Assembly (NCBI GenBank): GCA_947565865.1
Contig: CANOHT010000010.1
Location: 14,935-78,934 of the forward strand
Direction of reading: 5' to 3'
Origin: an uncultured Clostridia bacterium
GTDB lineage: Bacteria > Bacillota > Clostridia > Christensenellales > Aristaeellaceae
Length of the DNA stretch: 64,000 bases
Positions 15,768 to 23,356 of the stretch are shown here, one piece after another (position 1 is the stretch's first letter; each line of letters starts with the position of its first letter). The notes under the pieces were generated by a model. It was not told the DNA's origin. It saw only the letters and a program-made list of their open reading frames with translations, and did not search any database. The position numbers and the translations under genes are program-made.

Positions 15768-15977
15768 TCAGCCTGCGCCGATCGGCGCCGCTTCCCAGTC
15801 TGTGGCCACCACGTCATCCAACGTGGCATACCAGGGCTTGCCGCCCTGGGCGTTCACCAGGAACGCCCGCAGCGGATTGCCGCCCACGGGGATCAGCGCC
15901 ACGCCCGCCGGCATCGAGGGCCGCCGGATGCCCGTGCCTTGGCTGATGGCCAGGAGCGCCATATCATAGAATCCCAT
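15768..15977 (-). CDS. Small phage protein, possibly DUF2829-like (69 aa)
   Basis: A 69-residue protein beginning MGFYDMALLAISQGTGIRRP, with GGAGGTACC upstream. The region RRPSMPAG..LIPVGGNPL and the end TLDDVVATDWEAAPIG resemble the MNWGxALxxxxxGKxVxRxxWxx..DWxxxE layout of DUF2829 proteins common in phages, but without the full signature. Early operon member; function unknown. Confidence 0.55.
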   Translation of the reverse strand: MGFYDMALLAISQGTGIRRPSMPAGVALIPVGGNPLRAFLVNAQGGKPWYATLDDVVATDWEAAPIGAG

Positions 15978-15989
15978 GCGGGTACCTCC

Positions 15990-16154
15990 TTACGCGCTTT
16001 TTCCTTCGTGCATCTTGAAGAGGCTATAGGCGTTCATCTGGGCCGTCGCGTAGATCGCCACCGCTTCCACCGCGGCCTCCGGCAGCTTGTCCACCAGCGC
16101 CATGATGTCCTCCCGCATTTGCTGCACGGTTTCGACCTTGTTTTCATTGGCCAT
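15990..16154 (-). CDS. Small phage protein of unknown function (54 aa)
   Basis: A 54-residue helical protein starting MANENKVETVQQMREDIMAL, with AAGGAGGACG upstream; the longer frame upstream is not supported by a ribosome site. It may be the first gene of the leftward early operon. Helix pattern and size are compatible with a small regulator or spacer protein. No family recognised. Confidence 0.6.
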   Translation of the reverse strand: MANENKVETVQQMREDIMALVDKLPEAAVEAVAIYATAQMNAYSLFKMHEGKSA

Positions 16155-16204
16155 GGTTTCGTCCTCCTTAAATTGTTCTAACAGTCTGGTTTCGCTCCTT
16201 TTGC

Positions 16205-16233
16205 TTGCTCTGCGTCCATTGTGGTGATACAAT
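16205..16233 (+). promoter_or_regulatory. Promoter of the prophage cargo gene
   Basis: TTGCTC (16205-16210), 17 bases, TACAAT (16228-16233), about 25 bases before an AAGGAGGG ribosome site. This gives the secreted-protein gene its own rightward transcript. Confidence 0.65.
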
Positions 16234-16263
16234 ACAAGCATCTTTACAAGGAGGGATTTCCCT

Positions 16264-17280
16264 ATGAAGAAATGGCTTTCCACGTTGCTTGCTATAACAA
16301 CATTAGCCTTACCGCTTTCAGCATCGGCCGAAGGGAAATTAACAGAAGCCGATGCTGATTTCTTGCTGCAGATGGCGGCAGTTTATCCCGATGAGGAATT
16401 TTTCCTTGTCCCTTTTGCCATGCTATTTCAGGCGATGTCAGATGATATGTTAACAGTAGCGGAATACGGAGAGTCCATAGGCATGTTATACGGGACACTT
16501 TATCGCATGGAAGATCTCTCGTCTTCTGATGAGAACCTCCGAAGCGCTGCTATTTGCATCAATCAGGCTCTCGGAAATTTAGCCAAAATTCTTTCCACGC
16601 CTGTACTGGTCAATAGCTCGATCACGGCAGCGGAGCGCGAAAGCATCTATCAGCAAATGAATTTTACTCTGGCGGCAAAGACGCTCTATGCTCCAACTGA
16701 GGAGGGCCGGGGAAAAGGTCTTGCAACGATTCCGATTGTGGATCGTAATAATCCTGAATGGACTGCGGACTTGTTCGTTGAAATTATTACCCGAGGAATG
16801 CAGGCTTTGCAAGATGAAACCGATGAAGTATTAGCCCGGGCCTCGGATAATATCAGCCTGTCCGCTGACCCGGCAAGCGTGGCGCGGATCTCCGCCGGCA
16901 TTGACGTGGGCATCGACGCGGCCAAGAAAGAGCACCGCAGCGCCGTGGACGTGCTGGCAAACCCCGACCAGGTACAGGAGGACATCCAGACCCAGTTTGA
17001 CACCATGATGGCCGACGGCAAGGTGGACAAGGCCGAATACACGGCCACCGTGCGCCTCCTGAACACCACCGTGGTGGAAGAAGCGAAGGATGTGCTGAAG
17101 GACGACCCGGACAACCCCGTGGCCCAGGAGCTGATGGCCGCCGAAACAGAGTATCAGGCACTGTTGGACGCGCTGTACCGCAGCCGCCGCACTGCCACTC
17201 AGGACGAGCTGGACGCCCTGGAAGCCGCCCTGGACAGGGTCAAGGCCCTGCGGGTGGAGCTGAAGGGCAACAAGCACTAA
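16264..17280 (+). CDS. Secreted protein of unknown function; likely prophage cargo (moron)
   Basis: A 338-residue protein with a clear signal peptide (MKKWLSTLLAITTLALPLSASA, cleavage expected near residue 22). The rest is soluble and mostly helical. The first part (to about residue 195, position 16845) uses relatively AT-rich codons; the second part switches abruptly to GC-rich, Asp/Ala/Val-rich sequence like the surrounding genome. It is oriented against the early genes and flanked by its own promoter (16205-16233) and terminator (17397-17421), typical of lysogenic conversion genes. No homologous domain is recognised, so no function is proposed beyond export. Confidence 0.8.
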   Translation: MKKWLSTLLAITTLALPLSASAEGKLTEADADFLLQMAAVYPDEEFFLVPFAMLFQAMSDDMLTVAEYGESIGMLYGTLYRMEDLSSSDENLRSAAICINQALGNLAKILSTPVLVNSSITAAERESIYQQMNFTLAAKTLYAPTEEGRGKGLATIPIVDRNNPEWTADLFVEIITRGMQALQDETDEVLARASDNISLSADPASVARISAGIDVGIDAAKKEHRSAVDVLANPDQVQEDIQTQFDTMMADGKVDKAEYTATVRLLNTTVVEEAKDVLKDDPDNPVAQELMAAETEYQALLDALYRSRRTATQDELDALEAALDRVKALRVELKGNKH

Positions 17281-17396
17281 CTTTAGCCCTACAACCCATT
17301 GCCAATACGCCAAACCTCATCATTGTATCTCATCTTAATGCAGCGACAGAAATCTTGAAGACGCTGTCTTAACATCCTCATCGCCAGTCACCCGGG

Positions 17397-17421
17397 GCCA
17401 GCCCTAATGGCTGGCTTTTTT
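17397..17421 (+). terminator. Terminator of the cargo gene
   Basis: GCCAGCC-CTAAT-GGCTGGC followed by TTTTTT; perfect 7-bp stem. It ends the rightward transcript of the secreted-protein gene before the repressor control region. Confidence 0.88.
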
Positions 17422-17454
17422 CTTGTCATGCACATCACCTCTTTTATCTCAATA

Positions 17455-17560
17455 TACCATAGTCAAAGTTTAGCGTTAACTTTGCGGACTCATATATGAC
17501 TACGGTAAGAATATAGCACATAAAGTGTGCCGCGTCAATAGAAAAATCTTGACTATGGTA
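17455..17560. promoter_or_regulatory. Candidate repressor operators (three sites)
   Basis: TACCATAGTCAA at 17455-17466 is the exact reverse complement of TTGACTATGGTA at 17549-17560. A third copy with one mismatch, TGACTACGGTA, is at 17497-17507. Three spaced copies beside a CI-like repressor gene are the standard layout of a lysogeny switch. On the left side, a minus-strand -10 TATATT at 17450-17455 could give a divergent promoter. Confidence 0.65.
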
Positions 17561-17577
17561 TTTTTTTGAGGTATGAT
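17549..17577 (+). promoter_or_regulatory. Promoter of the CI-like repressor gene
   Basis: TTGACT (17549-17554), 17 bases, TATGAT (17572-17577), then AAAGGAGG before the repressor ATG. The -35 box lies inside the third candidate operator, so the repressor probably controls itself. Confidence 0.75.
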
Positions 17578-17606
17578 GTCAAAAACAAAGAAAGGAGGTT
17601 TAGCGG

Positions 17607-17999
17607 ATGAACGAGATCGGTGAACGGTTAAAACAGTTGCGGAAAGAGTATTTGAAATTAACACAAACAGAATTAGCCGATCAGATAGGCGTAACAGGTG
17701 CAGCTATCTCAAGGATTGAAAAAGGCGAACGCATGGCTTCGATGCAGATTCTTCGCAGCATTTGCCGAGCATTTAACGTGCGCCAGGCCTGGCTGGAGAC
17801 CGGCGAGGAACCCATCTTCGAGCCACCCACAGAAGCCGATGAGCTGGCTCAGCTGCTCAAAGGTGCCAGCGAAAACCCCACCAAAGCGCTGCTGTTCCGT
17901 ATCATTGCGTCCCTGCCGGACTACCTGCTGGTGGATCTTCGGCGGGAAATCAGGCAGATCATGCGCAAGTTGCCACCCCAGCCCCCGGACGAGGAATAA
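17607..17999 (+). CDS. CI-like phage repressor (XRE family)
   Basis: A 130-residue protein. Residues 1-65 are an XRE/Cro-CI helix-turn-helix: IGERLKQLRKEYLKLTQTELA, then the recognition helix region TGAAISRIEKGER. The C-terminal part is a short helical tail without the S24 peptidase domain, so RecA-driven self-cleavage is not expected. It is read rightward, divergent from the early genes, and has its own promoter with overlapping operator-like repeats. It most likely maintains lysogeny. Confidence 0.88.
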   Translation: MNEIGERLKQLRKEYLKLTQTELADQIGVTGAAISRIEKGERMASMQILRSICRAFNVRQAWLETGEEPIFEPPTEADELAQLLKGASENPTKALLFRIIASLPDYLLVDLRREIRQIMRKLPPQPPDEE

Positions 18000-18040
18000 C
18001 ATAATAGAAAAGTTGTTCTACGTGCCGGAAAAAAAGCTAA

Positions 18041-18077
18041 ATCCCGCAAAGCCTTGTCCCATAAGGCTTTGCGGGAT
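18041..18077. terminator. Perfect 15-bp inverted repeat after the repressor gene
   Basis: ATCCCGCAAAGCCTT-GTCCCAT-AAGGCTTTGCGGGAT. The stem is perfect, but neither side has a T tract, so it may be a terminator-like, protein-binding or recombination-related structure. Confidence 0.5.
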
Positions 18078-18345
18078 GTCCAACCACACAGTATCGAAAA
18101 TAGTTATACAAAACAGGGAGTGCCTCCCAGGGGGAGACTCCGGAGTACACACACCCTCGTAAAATATATATTTTCTTATATTTTTCTAAAAAATAGAATA
18201 GATATATCGTCTTTCGATAAACGTATATCAGATGACTACCTATTAAATGGCTATTTCCAGAATCGTATAGTTTTCTGCTGTTAAAACTTATACGGGTAGA
18301 TAAAAAACCTATACGACCGCATTGCCACACAAAGGAGGCCACACC
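18078..18345. other. AT-rich spacer before the recombinase gene
   Basis: A 270-bp stretch much richer in A/T than its surroundings, with no supported gene. TCGTATAG (18263-18270) and CTATACGA (18309-18316) form an inverted pair, with a related TTATACGGGTAG between them. These could be operators for the recombinase promoter or binding sites of an excision factor; no clear promoter was found. Confidence 0.45.
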
Positions 18346-19935
18346 ATGATTGCCCGCGGCTATATCCGGGTTTCCACCGATGAGCAGGCCAAGAACGGCG
18401 CGTCCATCCCTTCCCAGGAGAAGATCCTCCGCGCCCTGGCCGTTGTCAAGGGCTATGATGATTTCGATGTCTACATTGATGACGGCTTCTCCGGCAAGAA
18501 TCTCCGCCGCCCCCGCGTCCAGCAGCTGCTGGAAGAGTGCCGTGCCGGCCGGGTGGACGCCGTCATCGTCTGGAAGCTGGATCGCCTGTCCCGTTCCCTG
18601 CGGGATCTCCTCAACCTCATCGAGGAGGATTTCACGCCCCACGGCGTCACCCTCATCTCCGCCACCGAGTCCATCGACACCTCGACGCCCGGCGGCCGCG
18701 CCATGCTGGCCGTCCTGGGTACCTTCGCCCAGTTTGAACGCGAGCAGGACGCCGAGCGCGTCACCATGGTACACCGTCAGCTCGCCAAGGATTGCCGTTA
18801 CCTGGGCGGCCCCGTCCCGCTGGGTTACAAAATCATCAATAAGCATTACGAGGTTGACGAGGTCACAGCCCCCGTCGTCCGCCGCCTGTTTGATATGTAC
18901 CTTGCCCACCAGGGCTACACCGAAATGCTGCGCTACCTCAACGGCACCGGCCTGAAGACCGTCACCGGCAAGCCCTTCGCGAAAACCAACCTGAACTATA
19001 TCCTCAGCAATGAAAAATACGTCGGCACCTATATCCACAATCGCCTTGCCGCTGCCGATCACGAGGGTAAGCGCTCATCCTCTCGCCTCAAACCCGAGGC
19101 GGATCAGATCCGCATTCCTGGCGGCATTCCCGCCATCATTGACCAGGCTACCTGGGACGCTGCCTGTCGCCTTCGCGCCGAAAACCGCGCTACCAGGGGC
19201 ACCTATACCAGCACGCCCTACCTGCTGGCCGGGCGCTGCCATTGCGCCGTCTGCGGCTCTGCCCTGCGCGTCCTTACCGGCGGCACGGATCGCAACGGCA
19301 CACGCCAGCGTTATTATACCTGTCCCCAGCGCTGTATTCCCCTTATTCGCAAGGAGCGGCTGGAGGATGCCGCCTTCGATGCCATTGCCAATGCTACCCT
19401 TGACGAGGAAATGCTGATCCGTGCCTGTGACGTTGCCAACAGCTTCCTTGCCGCACAGGATGAAGACGCAGCCACCGATATTCAGGCGATCAAGCAGCGC
19501 ATGGCTGAGATCTCCAAACGCCAGGCCAATATCACGGATGCCCTTGCCTCCAGCGGTTCCGCAGCGCCCGCCTATCTCCTTCAGGAGCTCACGAGCCTTG
19601 ACACTGATAAAGCCGCTCTTGCCGCCCGGATGACCCAGCTGCAGCACCGCGGCCCTCACTACGATCCTCAAGCCATCCTGCACCAGCTCAATACTGTCAA
19701 GACGGCAAAAGAAAAGTCGCCCGAGCAGCAAAAGAGCATACTACAGGCGACCATTCGTGATGCCATCATCAGCCAAGGTGATTATTCATTCGTCCTGACT
19801 GCTGATGAGTCAGTGGAGCTGAGGGGAGTCGAACCCCTGTCCGAAGGCTCGCTTACGGGACCTTCTCCGAGCGCAGTCTGTGTTTTAGGATTTCCCGCCG
19901 CCGAGCGCCCGCAGACAGGCTATCGGCATTGGTAG
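18346..19935 (+). CDS. Large serine recombinase (prophage integrase), C-terminus read from host tmRNA antisense
   Basis: 530 residues from the ATG at 18346, preceded by AAAGGAGG. Residues 1-150 are the resolvase catalytic domain: ARGYIRVSTDEQ with nucleophile Ser10, and VIVWKLDRLSRSLRDL. The recombinase domain follows (PLGYKI..., LNYILSNEKYVG), then a zinc ribbon (CHCAVCGSAL ... YYTCPQRC) and a coiled coil, all typical of integrating large serine recombinases. From about residue 490 (position 19814) to the stop, the frame is antisense to the ssrA gene, so roughly the last 40 residues do not belong to the phage protein. This implies integration at the end of ssrA. Confidence 0.93.
   Translation: MIARGYIRVSTDEQAKNGASIPSQEKILRALAVVKGYDDFDVYIDDGFSGKNLRRPRVQQLLEECRAGRVDAVIVWKLDRLSRSLRDLLNLIEEDFTPHGVTLISATESIDTSTPGGRAMLAVLGTFAQFEREQDAERVTMVHRQLAKDCRYLGGPVPLGYKIINKHYEVDEVTAPVVRRLFDMYLAHQGYTEMLRYLNGTGLKTVTGKPFAKTNLNYILSNEKYVGTYIHNRLAAADHEGKRSSSRLKPEADQIRIPGGIPAIIDQATWDAACRLRAENRATRGTYTSTPYLLAGRCHCAVCGSALRVLTGGTDRNGTRQRYYTCPQRCIPLIRKERLEDAAFDAIANATLDEEMLIRACDVANSFLAAQDEDAATDIQAIKQRMAEISKRQANITDALASSGSAAPAYLLQELTSLDTDKAALAARMTQLQHRGPHYDPQAILHQLNTVKTAKEKSPEQQKSILQATIRDAIISQGDYSFVLTADESVELRGVEPLSEGSLTGPSPSAVCVLGFPAAERPQTGYRHW
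19800..19830. other. Prophage attachment site region (right junction) at the 3' end of ssrA
   Basis: The recombinase frame meets the 3' acceptor arm of tmRNA here (GGAGCTG at 19815-19821). Host and phage DNA join within this short interval. The exact crossover cannot be placed without the other prophage end, which is outside the window. Confidence 0.6.
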
Positions 19936-20156
19936 CTTCATATTACGGACATGCTGCAAAGCTTAGGCATGTTCGTTCCCCGCGTTCATGACGCTGGTGA
20001 CCGGGCACGCGGGCAACCCGGGCCAACGTCACGGCATTAAGCCGCGAAAGCGAAATCGCTATTGTCAGTTACTTTTTTTCCCCGTTTTATCGTGGTCAGG
20101 GTCCACGGCTCGCTTATCCCGTCCTCGACAACCCCCGTCGAAACCGGATCAGCCCC
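19814..20156 (-). ncRNA. ssrA: Transfer-messenger RNA (tmRNA)
   Basis: The RNA rescues stalled ribosomes together with SmpB. The 5' end is GGGGCTGATCCGGTTTCGACGGG at about 20156, and the 3' T arm GGGGTTCGACTCCCCTCAGCTCCA ends at 19814; acceptor strands GGGGCTG and CAGCTCC pair. The tag frame near 20040-20075 (minus) reads TDNSDFAFAA followed by TAA, with GTA or ACT as possible resume codon. The three bases after the discriminator A are CTG rather than CCA, so CCA must be added by nucleotidyltransferase. The prophage junction lies exactly at this 3' end. SmpB is encoded 40 bp upstream in the same direction. Confidence 0.95.
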
Positions 20157-20196
20157 TTGATGCTGACAGCATTCGCTTTCATCCATGGATCAGGCG

Positions 20197-20664
20197 CTAC
20201 TTCTGATGTTCCCTTAGTGTGCGCTGAATTTCACGATCCGTATCGCGCTTGGCGATGGCGTCCCGCTTGTCATGCAGCTGCTTGCCGCGGCACAGGCCAA
20301 GCTGAAGCTTCATCCGCCCGTCCTTCAGGTAGAGCTCGAGGGGCACCAGGGTGTAGCCCTGCCGCGCCACCAGACCGTCCAGCTTGCGGATCTCGCTCTT
20401 GTGCATCAGGAGCTTTTTCGGGCGAAGGGGATCACGGTTGAACTGGTTGCCCTGCTCGTAAGGGCTGATGTGCATCCCTTCAACCCAGAGCTCGCCCTGC
20501 CGGATCAGCGCCCAGGATTCCTTCAGGTTGACCCGGCCCTGCCGGATGGACTTAACCTCCGTTCCGAACAGCTGAAGGCCGCATTCGTAGCGCTCCTCCA
20601 CGAAATAATCATGAAAGGCCTTGCGGTTTTGCGCCACGGGCTTGATTCCCTTCTGATGGGGCAT
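20197..20664 (-). CDS. smpB: SsrA-binding protein SmpB
   Basis: 155 residues from the ATG at 20664 (GGAGGCGGCGGC before it; an ATG at 20682 is also possible). Conserved features: NRKAFHDYFVEERYECGLQL, GTEVKSIRQGRVNLKESW and the C-terminal tail KRDAIAKRDTDREIQR that mimics the mRNA/anticodon side. It binds tmRNA and delivers it to stalled ribosomes. The gene directly precedes ssrA in the same orientation, which is the common arrangement. Confidence 0.97.
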   Translation of the reverse strand: MPHQKGIKPVAQNRKAFHDYFVEERYECGLQLFGTEVKSIRQGRVNLKESWALIRQGELWVEGMHISPYEQGNQFNRDPLRPKKLLMHKSEIRKLDGLVARQGYTLVPLELYLKDGRMKLQLGLCRGKQLHDKRDAIAKRDTDREIQRTLREHQK

Positions 20665-20705
20665 GCCGCCGCCTCCTTTCATGAAAATTTCCCGGTGGTT
20701 TTCTT

Positions 20706-20756
20706 AGTATAACATACTCGGCAGTGCTTTGCAATCATGAGTTTTTCTGTTATAAT
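20706..20756. promoter_or_regulatory. Divergent smpB and proA promoters sharing one -35 box
   Basis: The palindromic hexamer TTGCAA (20729-20734) can serve as -35 on both strands. Rightward: 16 bases to TATAAT (20751-20756) for proA. Leftward: 17 bases to TATACT (20706-20711) for smpB. Confidence 0.7.
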
Positions 20757-20783
20757 GATGAGAATTGACAGGAGGGATGACTG

Positions 20784-22106
20784 ATGATGGACTTGCATCA
20801 TATGGCGGCGCTGGCACGGGAGGCAGCCTGGAGCCTGGCGGCAACCCCCATTGAGGCGCGCAACAGAGCGCTGACGGCCATGGCGGAAGCGCTGGAGGAC
20901 AGCAAGGCGGAGATCTTTTCGGCCAACGAGAAGGATTTGGCCCAGGCGGAGCGGGATCAGCTGGCGGCGCCGCTGCTGGGGCGGCTGCGCTTTGGCGCGG
21001 AAAAGCTGCGGCAGGTCTCGGAGGGCCTTTATGCGCTGGCGGAGCTGCCGGATCCCATCGGTCAGACCACCATGGCCCGGGAATTGACGGAGGGCCTCCG
21101 TCTTTACCAGGTTACTTGCCCCATCGGCGTTATCGGCGTGATCTTCGAGAGCCGTCCCGACGCGCTGGTGCAGATTGCGTCCCTGGCCCTCAAAAGCGGC
21201 AACGCGGTGCTGCTCAAGGGCGGTCGGGAGGCGCTGCATACCAACGCCGCCCTGTGCGCCGTTCTCCGCCAGGCCGCTGAAAAGGCCGGACTGCCGCGGG
21301 ACTTTGCCCAGCTGCTGGAGAGCCGGGAGGATGTCGCGGCCATGCTCAAGGAGGACGGCCTGATTGATCTGATTATTCCCCGGGGCAGCAATGCCTTTGT
21401 GCGGTATATTATGGATAACAGCCGCATTCCGGTGCTGGGACATGCGGACGGCGTGTGTCATGTTTATGTGGACAAAGCTGCCGATGTGCCGATGGCGATC
21501 CGGATTGCGGTGGACAGCAAGGCGCAGAATGTGGCCGTTTGCAACGCCATGGAGACGTTGCTGGTGCACCGGGACATCGCGGAGGCGCTGCTGCCTGCGC
21601 TCATGACGGCCATGACAGACAAGCATGTGCGCCTCCTGGGCGACGAGCGGGTTCGCGCCATCATCCCGGTGGAGGCTGCCACGGAGGAGGACTGGCGCAC
21701 GGAATACCTCGACTATGTACTGTCCATCCGGGTGGTGGATGACCTGGCCGCCGCCATCGACCACATCAATCGGTACGGCAGTCATCACACCGACTGCATT
21801 GTGACGGCGGATGACGAGGCAGCCCAAGCCTTCCTGGCGCGGGTGGACAGCGCGGGCGTTTACCGCAATGTCTCCACACGCTTCGCTGACGGCTTTGTGT
21901 ACGGCTTCGGCGCCGAGGTAGGCATTGCCACGGGGAAGATCCATGCCCGGGGGCCCATGGGCCTGGAGGGTCTGACGACCTACAAATACAAGCTGCTGGG
22001 CAGCGGCCAGCTGATGGCGGAGATGAAGCGCGGGGAGCGCCGCTACACCCACCGCACGCTGAACGAGTCCTGCCCGATGGATGCCTTTGACGGTGGCGGA
22101 AAGTGA
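20784..22106 (+). CDS. proA: Gamma-glutamyl phosphate reductase
   Basis: 440 residues; catalyses the second step of proline synthesis, reducing gamma-glutamyl phosphate to the semialdehyde with NADPH. Recognisable family segments: GVIGVIFESRPDALVQIASLALKSGNAV, the catalytic cysteine in VAVCNAMETLLVH, HTDCIVTADDEAA and YRNVSTRFADGF..FGAEVGIAT. No proB is adjacent. It is followed closely by a HAD phosphatase and GNAT gene in the same direction. The start at 20784 (MMD) or 20787 follows GGAGGGATGA. Confidence 0.97.
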   Translation: MMDLHHMAALAREAAWSLAATPIEARNRALTAMAEALEDSKAEIFSANEKDLAQAERDQLAAPLLGRLRFGAEKLRQVSEGLYALAELPDPIGQTTMARELTEGLRLYQVTCPIGVIGVIFESRPDALVQIASLALKSGNAVLLKGGREALHTNAALCAVLRQAAEKAGLPRDFAQLLESREDVAAMLKEDGLIDLIIPRGSNAFVRYIMDNSRIPVLGHADGVCHVYVDKAADVPMAIRIAVDSKAQNVAVCNAMETLLVHRDIAEALLPALMTAMTDKHVRLLGDERVRAIIPVEAATEEDWRTEYLDYVLSIRVVDDLAAAIDHINRYGSHHTDCIVTADDEAAQAFLARVDSAGVYRNVSTRFADGFVYGFGAEVGIATGKIHARGPMGLEGLTTYKYKLLGSGQLMAEMKRGERRYTHRTLNESCPMDAFDGGGK

Positions 22107-22115
22107 GGCGTTTCC

Positions 22116-22775
22116 TTGGCTGACACGGCTTTTGCGCTGTTTGATTTTGACGATACCCTCTGCCTGGGGGACTCCGTTTTGCCGTATCTGCTCTACTGCG
22201 TCCGGCGCGGCGACGCCCCTTGGACGCAGCTGCCCAAAGCGCTTTCAGGCTATCTGCTGTGGCGGCTCCGGCCTTCAGCCGTGGCCCGGGCCAAGGAGTC
22301 GGCGCTGTCCTTCATCAAGGGCCGTAGCCTTCAGGAGATGGATGAGCTGGCCCGCGGCTTTTTTCGGGAGGAGCAGAGCAAGCGGTTCTTTCAGGATGGG
22401 CTGAAGGAATTGTGGCGGTTGCGGGCCATGGGGTATCACATCCTGGTGGTATCGGCCTCCGCCGATTGCTACATGCGGGTGCTGCCGGAGTTTCTGCCGG
22501 TGGACGGCGTGCTGGCCACCGAGTGCGCGGTGGACGGCGAGGGGCGCTATACGGGGCGGGTTGGCCCCAACTGCAAAGGGGAGGAAAAGACACGGCGCAT
22601 CGCGGCCTTCCTGGAAGACCATGGGCTGCGCATGGATCGGGTGGCGTCACGCGCCTATGGGGATTCCGCCTCGGACGCCCCCATGCTGCTGCTGACGGAC
22701 GCCCCTGTGCTGGTGAACCCCCGAAAAAGGCTGAAAGCGCGCCTGCCAGACGCATCCTGCGTCCGCTGGCGCTGA
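22116..22775 (+). CDS. HAD-family phosphatase (SerB-like subfamily)
   Basis: 219 residues with a TTG start nine bases after the proA stop. Motif I is FALFDFDDTLC (nucleophile and acid/base aspartates), motif II lies in HILVVSASAD, and motif III/IV in RAYGDSASDAPML. A helical cap (about residues 25-100) is of the kind found in SerB/IB-type HAD phosphatases that act on phosphoserine- or lipid-like substrates. The substrate cannot be read from the sequence. Confidence 0.85.
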   Translation: MADTAFALFDFDDTLCLGDSVLPYLLYCVRRGDAPWTQLPKALSGYLLWRLRPSAVARAKESALSFIKGRSLQEMDELARGFFREEQSKRFFQDGLKELWRLRAMGYHILVVSASADCYMRVLPEFLPVDGVLATECAVDGEGRYTGRVGPNCKGEEKTRRIAAFLEDHGLRMDRVASRAYGDSASDAPMLLLTDAPVLVNPRKRLKARLPDASCVRWR

Positions 22776-22788
22776 GAGGAGACTGACG

Positions 22789-23346
22789 ATGCTGATTCGC
22801 CGTCTGGGCCCGGATGAGCTGGGTCTGCTGTGTCCCCTGGCCGACGCGAGCCTTGCGGGGGAGGAGGCCCTTTTGCGGATTGGCCGCACGGGCATGACCT
22901 TGGGCTATGCGCCTCTGCCAAGGGCGGAGTGGCGCGTCTTCCCGCCGTCTCCCACGTTTGCCCCGGCAGCGTTTGCCATCAATGAGCGTAGCGCGCTCTT
23001 CGCGGCCATGGACGGCGAAAATGTTGTGGGCGTATGCGGCGTTCGGGGGACGCCGGAGGGCTGGGCGGAGGTGGCGGACATCCGGGTGGATGCCTCCTGC
23101 CGCCGTCAGGGCTACGGGCGTACCATGTTGGAAAGCTGCGAGGCCTGCGCGCGCCAGTGGGGGATGGCCGGGCTGCGCGCCGCCTGTACGGACACCAACC
23201 CCGTGATGTGCCAGTTTCTGGAGCATTGCGGCTTCATCCTTCGGGGCATGGACAGCATGGCCCTGGCCTATACCGAAGCCGAGCGCGAGAAGCCTCTGGC
23301 CCGCCGTGCCGCGCTGCTGTTTTTCTATCGAACATTGAAAGGCTGA
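22789..23346 (+). CDS. GNAT-family N-acetyltransferase
   Basis: 185 residues with the acetyl-CoA binding motif A in VADIRVDASCRRQGYGRTML (R-x-x-G-x-G/A type), and motif B around NPVMCQFLEHCGFILRG. The first 70 residues form the variable substrate side. It sits in the proA-to-mnmM run of rightward genes with short gaps. Substrate unknown. Confidence 0.85.
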   Translation: MLIRRLGPDELGLLCPLADASLAGEEALLRIGRTGMTLGYAPLPRAEWRVFPPSPTFAPAAFAINERSALFAAMDGENVVGVCGVRGTPEGWAEVADIRVDASCRRQGYGRTMLESCEACARQWGMAGLRAACTDTNPVMCQFLEHCGFILRGMDSMALAYTEAEREKPLARRAALLFFYRTLKG

Positions 23347-23356
23347 TGAATGTAAT

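Noticed and set aside
18041..18077. Perfect inverted repeat as a CRISPR or integron site
   Set aside because: Only one copy exists and no cas or integron gene is near; it is best regarded as an isolated hairpin.
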